From: Desulfovibrio aminophilus DSM 12254
Lineage (GTDB): Bacteria > Desulfobacterota > Desulfovibrionia > Desulfovibrionales > Desulfovibrionaceae
Length of the DNA stretch: 64,000 nucleotides
NCBI RefSeq assembly: GCF_000422565.1
Contig: NZ_AUMA01000009.1
Span: 62,001 to 126,000, forward strand
Direction: 5' to 3'
Positions 59,175 to 64,000 of the stretch are shown here, one piece after another. Below the pieces are notes generated by a model. That model saw only the letters and a list, made by a program, of their open reading frames with translations, made no database searches and was not told the DNA's origin. The translations under genes and the position numbers were made by a program. The number at the start of each line of letters is the position of its first letter. Position 1 is the stretch's first letter.

Positions 59175-60668
59175 GTGGATCAGGACAACGCTCCCGTTCT
59201 GGTCATGGGCGCCACGGGCTACGTGGGCGGGCGTCTGACGCCCCTGCTGCTGGAGCGCGGCGTCCGGGTGCGCGCCGCCGTGCGCTCCATCCGCAAACTC
59301 CAGGGCCGCCCCTGGGGACGGCATCCGAACCTGGAGATCGTCCGGGCCGACGCGCTGGACACCGAGGCCCTGACCGAGGCCATGCGCGGTTGCCGGGCGC
59401 TCTACTACCTGGTGCATTCCATCAAGCCCGGGGCGGCCCATTACGCCTCCCTGGACCGCCGCCTAGCCTATTCCGCGGTACGCGCGGCCCTGGCCGCCAA
59501 GCTGCCCCGGATCATCTACTTCACCGGCCTGGGCGGCGACCCCGAGCATCTCTCCGAACAGCTGCGGTCGCGCTACGAGGTGGGCGAAATCCTCTCCCTG
59601 GCCGCGCCCCTGACCCAGCTGCGCACCCCCCTGGTGCTCGGCTCGGGCGGGGCCTCCTTCGAGATGATCCGCGCACTCTGCGAACATCTGCGCGTCCTGG
59701 TGGCCCCCCGCTGGGCCAACACCCTCTGCCAGCCCATCGCCATCGCGGACGTTCTGGAATACCTCGCCGGATGCCTGGAGAAGCCGGAGACCATCGGCCG
59801 GACCTACGAGATCGGCGGCCCGGACGTGCTCACCTACAAGGAACTCTTCCGGCTCTACGCCGAGGTGGCCGGTCTGCCGCGCCGCTTCATCCTGACCCTG
59901 CCGGTGCGCAGCACCAAACTCTCCATCTGGTGGATCAACCTCGTGACGCCCATGTCCGTGTCGCTCATCAAGCCCCTGGTGGAGCGCATGCGCACCCAGG
60001 TCATCTGCCACGACACGCGCATCCGCGAGATCCTGCCCATCCCGTTGCGCTCCTGCCGCGAGGCCGTCGCCGAGGCCCTGGACAACGTGCGCCGCCACGA
60101 CGTGCCCTCGTCCTGCTTCGACGCCGGCTCCACCCGCCTGCCCCAGTGGGCCAAGGGTCAGGCCGCGCCCGGGGCCAAGGTCTTCCACGACACCTTTTCC
60201 GTGACCCTGGCCGGGCCTCCGGAAACCGCCTGGAACGTGGTCAAGCGCATCGGCGGGGACACGGGCTGGTACTTCGGGGACTTCCTCTGGCGGATGCGCG
60301 GCTTCGTGGACGAGCTGTGCGGGGGCCCGGGCCTGTGCCGGGGACGCCGCAGCCCGGACACCGTGGCCATGGGCGACTTCCTGGACTTCTGGCGGGTGGT
60401 CGAGGTGGACGAGCCGAGACGCCTGCTCCTGCGCGCCGAGATGCGGGCCCCGGGCGAGGCCCTGCTGGAGTTCAGCGTGAACCCCCTGCCCGACGGCGGC
60501 ACCGAGCTGCGCATGACCCCGAGCTTCGAACCCCGGGGCTTGGCGGGAATGCTGTATTGGTGGTGCATCGCTCCCTCGCACCACCTGCTCTTCCGGCCCA
60601 TGCTCAAACACATGGCCCGGGCGGCCGGGGCGCGCATCCTGCGCGGCCCGGTGAGTTCACCGGGCTGA
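59175..60668 (+). CDS. SDR family oxidoreductase with DUF2867 (SRPBCC-like) domain, copy 1
   Basis: A 497-residue two-domain protein. N-terminal NAD(P)-binding domain starts VLVMGATGYVGGRL and contains RALYYLVHSI (about 75-84) and YEIGGPDVLTYKELF; from about 335 a SRPBCC-like DUF2867 domain follows with RIGGDTGWYFGDFLW. The reaction is unknown. It starts at GTG 59175 one base after the lipoprotein stop. The next gene is a clear paralogue, so this is a tandem duplication. Confidence 0.85.
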   Translation: MDQDNAPVLVMGATGYVGGRLTPLLLERGVRVRAAVRSIRKLQGRPWGRHPNLEIVRADALDTEALTEAMRGCRALYYLVHSIKPGAAHYASLDRRLAYSAVRAALAAKLPRIIYFTGLGGDPEHLSEQLRSRYEVGEILSLAAPLTQLRTPLVLGSGGASFEMIRALCEHLRVLVAPRWANTLCQPIAIADVLEYLAGCLEKPETIGRTYEIGGPDVLTYKELFRLYAEVAGLPRRFILTLPVRSTKLSIWWINLVTPMSVSLIKPLVERMRTQVICHDTRIREILPIPLRSCREAVAEALDNVRRHDVPSSCFDAGSTRLPQWAKGQAAPGAKVFHDTFSVTLAGPPETAWNVVKRIGGDTGWYFGDFLWRMRGFVDELCGGPGLCRGRRSPDTVAMGDFLDFWRVVEVDEPRRLLLRAEMRAPGEALLEFSVNPLPDGGTELRMTPSFEPRGLAGMLYWWCIAPSHHLLFRPMLKHMARAAGARILRGPVSSPG

Positions 60669-60690
60669 TCCCGACGCGAGGAGGTTCCGC

Positions 60691-62187
60691 ATGGAACGGA
60701 GCGAAAGCCCCATCCTGGTCCTGGGCGCCACCGGCTACGTGGGCGGACGGCTGGTCCCCCTCCTGCTGGAGCGCGGCTTCCGGGTGCGCGCCGCCGGGCG
60801 TTCGGTGGAAAAAATCCGCTCCCGGCCCTGGGGACGGCATCCGAACCTGGAGCCGGTCGTGGCCGACGCCCTGGACGAGGCGTCCCTGACCGAGGCCATG
60901 CGCGGCTGCCGCGCGGCCTATTACCTCGTCCATTCCATGCGCCCCGAAGCCCGCGACTTCGCAGCCCTGGACCGCCGCGCGGCCTGCAACATGGTCCGGG
61001 CGGCAAAGGCCACGGGGCTGGCCAGGATCATCTACCTCTCGGGCCTGGGCGACGACTCCGCCGCCCTTTCCGAGCACCTGCGGTCACGCCACGAGGTGGG
61101 CGAACTCCTGGCCCTGGGCCCGGCCGCCGTGACCCAGCTGCGCGCGGCCATGATCCTCGGCTCGGGCAGCGCCTCCTTCGAAATCCTGCGCCACCTCTGT
61201 GAACGCCTGCCGTTCATGATCACCCCACGCTGGGTGAACACGAAATGCCAGCCCGTGGCCGTCAGCAACGTCCTGGAATACCTCGTCGGTTGCCTGCAGA
61301 ACGAGGGGACGGCCGGACAGACCTACGAAATCGGCGGCCCGGACGTGCTCTCCTACCGGGAGCTGTTCCGGCTCTACGCCGAGGTGGCCGGGATCAGGCC
61401 GCGGCTCATCCTGGCCCTGCCCCTGCTCACGCCCCGGCTCTCGGCCTGGTGGGTGAACATGGTCACGCCGGTGCCCATGGCCCTGGTGCGGCCCCTGGTG
61501 GAAGGCCTGGCCAACGAAGTGGTCTGCCGCGACGAACGCATCCGCGAACTCGTCCCGCAGGAACTGCTCTCCTGCCGCGAGGCCATCGCCACGGCCCTGG
61601 ACCGCACCCGCCAGAACGCCGTTCCCTCCTGCTGCTTCGACGCAGGATCGGCCTGCCTGCCTGAATGGGCGGCCTGCGGCGATGCCCCATACGCCGGGGG
61701 CACGATCTTCCGCACCACCTACTCCCTGACCCTGGCCGGAACTCCGGAAGAGGCCTGGGAGGTCGTGCGCCGCATCGGCGGCGACACCGGTTGGTATTTC
61801 GGCGACCTGCTCTGGAAGCTGCGGGCCTTCATGGACAAGCTGGCCGGGGGGCCGGGCTTCACCCGCGGCCGCCGCGCGGCCGAGACCCCGGCCGTGGGCG
61901 ATCACCTGGACTTCTGGCGGGTGCTGGCCGTGGACCCGCCGCGCCGCCTCCTGCTCCTGGCCGAGATGAAACTCCCGGGCCAGGCCATGCTGGAGTTCCG
62001 CATCGACCGCCAGGAGGGCGGCCCCACGCGGCTGTCCATGACCCCGAGTTTCCTGCCCCGGGGTCTCTGGGGTCTGGCCTACTGGTGGACCTTCTACCCA
62101 TCCCACGCCTACCTGTTCAAAAACATGCTCACGCACATGGCCCGGGCCGCCGGGCTGCGCGTACTCACCGGGCCGGAAGCCTCATGA
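60691..62187 (+). CDS. SDR family oxidoreductase with DUF2867 domain, copy 2
   Basis: A 498-residue paralogue of the previous protein, collinear throughout: VLGATGYVGGRLVPLLLERG at the start, AAYYLVHSM, YEIGGPDVLSYRELFRLYAE, RIGGDTGWYFGDLLWKLR and a matching C-terminus with MTPSF. GAGG precedes ATG 60691. Divergence across the whole length shows an old duplication with both copies kept. Its stop overlaps the cbiD start through ATGA. Confidence 0.85.
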   Translation: MERSESPILVLGATGYVGGRLVPLLLERGFRVRAAGRSVEKIRSRPWGRHPNLEPVVADALDEASLTEAMRGCRAAYYLVHSMRPEARDFAALDRRAACNMVRAAKATGLARIIYLSGLGDDSAALSEHLRSRHEVGELLALGPAAVTQLRAAMILGSGSASFEILRHLCERLPFMITPRWVNTKCQPVAVSNVLEYLVGCLQNEGTAGQTYEIGGPDVLSYRELFRLYAEVAGIRPRLILALPLLTPRLSAWWVNMVTPVPMALVRPLVEGLANEVVCRDERIRELVPQELLSCREAIATALDRTRQNAVPSCCFDAGSACLPEWAACGDAPYAGGTIFRTTYSLTLAGTPEEAWEVVRRIGGDTGWYFGDLLWKLRAFMDKLAGGPGFTRGRRAAETPAVGDHLDFWRVLAVDPPRRLLLLAEMKLPGQAMLEFRIDRQEGGPTRLSMTPSFLPRGLWGLAYWWTFYPSHAYLFKNMLTHMARAAGLRVLTGPEAS

Positions 62188-63275
62188 GCGCGGACGGCGT
62201 CCGCCCTCTCCGCGAGGGATTCACCACCGGCACGGCGGCCGCCGCGGCGGCCAAGGCCGCGGCCTTGTTCCTGGCCACCTGGAGCGCGCCGGGGAGCGTG
62301 GACGTGCCCCTGCCCGGCGGCGGACGGCTCACGGTGCCCGTGGCCCGTTGCGGGGCCGAAGGAAGCGGGGCCCGGGCCGTGGTCATCAAGGACGCTGGAG
62401 ATGACCCTGACGTGACAGATGGGGCTGAAATTCATGCCTTCGTGGAACAAAAATCCGGATTGAGGGATGGAGAAATCATTCTCGAAGGCGGGAAAGGGAT
62501 CGGAAGAGTGACCTTGCCGGGTCTGCCCGTGCCGCCGGGGCAGCCCGCCATCAACCCGACCCCCAGGGAGCAGATCGCCCGGGCCGTGGCCGAGGCCCTG
62601 GAGGACTCCGGCCTGGGCGCGGGCGCGCGGGTGGTCATCGAGGTTCCGGCGGGCGAGAAACTGGCGAAAAAAACCATGAACGCCCGCCTGGGCATCCTGG
62701 GCGGCATCTCCATCCTGGGCACGGCCGGGATCGTCCGGCCCTACAGCCACGACTCCTGGCTGGCCTCCATCGCCGAGGCCCTGGACGTGGCCCGGGCCGC
62801 CGGGCTGGCGGAGATCGTGCTGACCACCGGGCGGCGCAGTGAGCGCCAGTGGCGCGAGGCCGCGCCCGGAACCCCGGAACTGGGCGTGGTCCAGGCCGCC
62901 GACTTCTTCGCCGAGGCCACCCGGCTGGCGGCGGAGAAGGGCTTCGCCCGAATCACCTGGGCGGTGTTCTTCGGCAAACTCGTCAAGCAGGCCCTGGGCC
63001 TGCCCAACACCCACGCCCACGAGGCGGACCTGGACTTCGGCCGGGTGGCGGGCTGGTGCGCGGAAGCGGGAATCGCGCCCAAGGGGGTGGAACGTGCGGC
63101 CAGGGTGAACACGGCCCGGGAGCTGCTCGACCTGCTGCGGCCGGACCCGGCCCTGGCCGCCCTGCTCCGGCTCCTGGCCGGACGCGCGGCCTCGGCCGCG
63201 CGCGGCTTCGCCGGGGCCAGGGCCCCGGACATCGCCTACGCGGTCTTCGACCTGGAGGGCGGCCGCCTGCTCTAG
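62184..63275 (+). CDS. cbiD: cobalt-precorrin-5B C1-methyltransferase
   Basis: A 363-residue protein with CbiD marks: LREGFTTGTAAAAAAKAA (about 9-26), KDAGDDPDVTDGA (about 70-82), GGKGIGRVTLPGL (about 101-113), and GISILGTAGIVRPYS (about 175-189). It methylates C1 in anaerobic cobalamin synthesis. ATG 62184 overlaps the SDR stop. Bases 62391-62515 have far lower GC and different codons from the rest; see findings. Its stop shares a CTAG with the convergent gene. Confidence 0.94.
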   Translation: MSADGVRPLREGFTTGTAAAAAAKAAALFLATWSAPGSVDVPLPGGGRLTVPVARCGAEGSGARAVVIKDAGDDPDVTDGAEIHAFVEQKSGLRDGEIILEGGKGIGRVTLPGLPVPPGQPAINPTPREQIARAVAEALEDSGLGAGARVVIEVPAGEKLAKKTMNARLGILGGISILGTAGIVRPYSHDSWLASIAEALDVARAAGLAEIVLTTGRRSERQWREAAPGTPELGVVQAADFFAEATRLAAEKGFARITWAVFFGKLVKQALGLPNTHAHEADLDFGRVAGWCAEAGIAPKGVERAARVNTARELLDLLRPDPALAALLRLLAGRAASAARGFAGARAPDIAYAVFDLEGGRLL

Positions 63276-64000
63276 CGGCCCAGGCCCAGGAGCAGCGCGC
63301 CCTGACTCAGGGTCACCACGCTGACCCGATTCGCCCGCAGCCAGTCGGCCAGGGCCGCCAGCTTCTTCTCGCTGATGGGCTCGTAAGCGTCGGCCCCGAT
63401 CCCATGCAGGCAGAGCACCACCCAGTCTTCCTCCACCATGGCGTGCTGACGGATGAGTTCCTGAAGTTCCTCCAGGCTGGCGCCCGCGCGCACGGAATAG
63501 CGTTCCAGGTTGTGGAGGTCGTAGGCCTCGTTGCGGCGGATCACGCCGGACCCGGCGGGCGCGGGCTCGTTGACCCCATCGCCCAGCGAGGCGGCCAGGG
63601 TGTAATAACGGGTGGAGAGGTTCCGGCTCTCAGGCGTCCACTGGCTGAACGGAGCCACGAAGGCGCTCACGTCCAGGCCATGGCCCCGCAGCTCGTCGCG
63701 GGAGTCGCGCAGCTCACGCTCGTAGGAGCCCACCTTCACGGTCAGGCTCCTGGCCCCGGGGTCGAAACGCGGCAGCACGGTCAAGGTCTTGGCCTGCTTG
63801 TCATGGAAGAAGGCCCCGCCGGTGGTCAGCATTTCCTGGATCGAGCCCATGGGGGCCAGGGGCAGGTCGTCCAGGAACACGGCCACGCAATCGGAATAGG
63901 CGTAGGGCGCGCGGTAGACCGTGACGCCCTGGACCTTCACCGGCTTGAGCGTCAGGGGCTCGTCCTCCAGGCGCAACGGGATCATCTTGGGCCCGATGTG
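63272..64000 (-). CDS. polysaccharide deacetylase-like protein, C-terminal part (cut by window edge)
   Basis: The frame stays open to the right edge, so the start is outside; about 242 residues are visible. The last third has the NodB-fold ending: DWVVLCLHGIG (about 30-40 residues before YEPIS), then a helix and VSVVTLSQGALLLG, as in deacetylases where a histidine in the LxxHGIG strand is catalytic. Upstream there is ESRNLSTRYYTLAASLGDGVN. The first part (CVAVFLDDLPLA) looks like a beta-rich domain. Substrate unknown. The stop overlaps that of cbiD by four bases. Confidence 0.6.
   Translation of the reverse strand, partial: HIGPKMIPLRLEDEPLTLKPVKVQGVTVYRAPYAYSDCVAVFLDDLPLAPMGSIQEMLTTGGAFFHDKQAKTLTVLPRFDPGARSLTVKVGSYERELRDSRDELRGHGLDVSAFVAPFSQWTPESRNLSTRYYTLAASLGDGVNEPAPAGSGVIRRNEAYDLHNLERYSVRAGASLEELQELIRQHAMVEEDWVVLCLHGIGADAYEPISEKKLAALADWLRANRVSVVTLSQGALLLGLGR

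Noticed and set aside
1-64000. tRNA, rRNA, CRISPR arrays, insertion sequences and prophage genes
   Set aside because: Intergenic stretches were read for cloverleaf, repeat-spacer and transposase patterns and none was found.

Overview
The window looks like chromosomal DNA of a high-GC (roughly 70 percent by eye) strictly anaerobic sulfate reducer of the Desulfovibrionales. The evidence is the set of genes rather than any single marker: a rubrerythrin, desulfoferrodoxin, rubredoxin and FprA oxygen-defence cluster, a tetraheme cytochrome c3, a DcrA-type chemoreceptor with a c-heme motif, the siroheme-based alternative heme route (ahb, hemL, hemC), anaerobic cobalamin genes (cbiD, cbiG), futalosine-route menaquinone (mqnB), hypAB for nickel hydrogenases, and a selenocysteine-containing HesB protein. 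I saw no rRNA, tRNA, CRISPR array, insertion sequence or prophage gene. Coding density is high and genes lie in long, tightly packed operons.

Layout. 1-5100 (+): end of an LptE-like gene, holA, radC, acylphosphatase, an intrinsic terminator, then lon with a lysine/alanine-rich tail. 5170-5450 (-): a 52-residue symporter-accessory-type membrane protein standing alone. 5590-11480 (+): a Liv-type amino-acid ABC transporter (five genes) with a PaaK-type aryl-CoA ligase. 11600-13106 (+): FmdB zinc ribbon, hemC, and a helix-hairpin-helix protein. 13150-15031 (-): cobT followed by a class D beta-lactamase lipoprotein. 15161-16977 (+): WcbI-type protein and a glycosyltransferase. 17050-19287 (-): TetR regulator, pyrR, a shikimate-kinase-like kinase lacking key shikimate contacts, and a cysteine-cluster protein. 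19494-24263 (+): Sec-HesB, Cys-HesB, hypAB, a DUF47/PiT phosphate pair and an Mrp/NBP35 ATPase.

24312-33458 (-) is a seven-gene envelope and housekeeping operon read hldD, lptD, mutL, methyltransferase, alr, small protein, sensor kinase. 33781-35389 (+): a secreted VWA-OmpA protein and a secreted protein of unknown function. 35539-38795 (-) reads perR, rbr, dfx, a fused di-rubredoxin and fprA. 38881-41839 (-): PilZ protein, then a tetraheme cytochrome with the heme chemoreceptor. 42034-50620 (-): nucleotide-sugar dehydrogenase, mqnB, polyprenyl synthase, HDOD-GGDEF protein and a PurS-PurL fusion. 50690-53650: a DUF2065 protein (+), ubiE with a small partner (-), and a very acidic repetitive protein with a PopZ-like C-terminus (-). 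53716-57789 (-): cytochrome c3, cobJ, cbiG, hemL, ahb. 57945-63275 (+): gpsA, a small lipoprotein, two tandem SDR/DUF2867 genes and cbiD. The right edge cuts a polysaccharide-deacetylase-like gene (-).

The most notable items are the selenocysteine HesB gene, which ordinary translation splits at TGA (19590-19592); the recurrence of Gly/Ser/Cys-rich tails on several neighbouring metal-handling proteins; the di-rubredoxin fusion inside a single oxygen-defence cluster; the acidic scaffold-like protein; and a sharp low-GC island inside cbiD. All functional calls are from reading the sequence; no database search was run.
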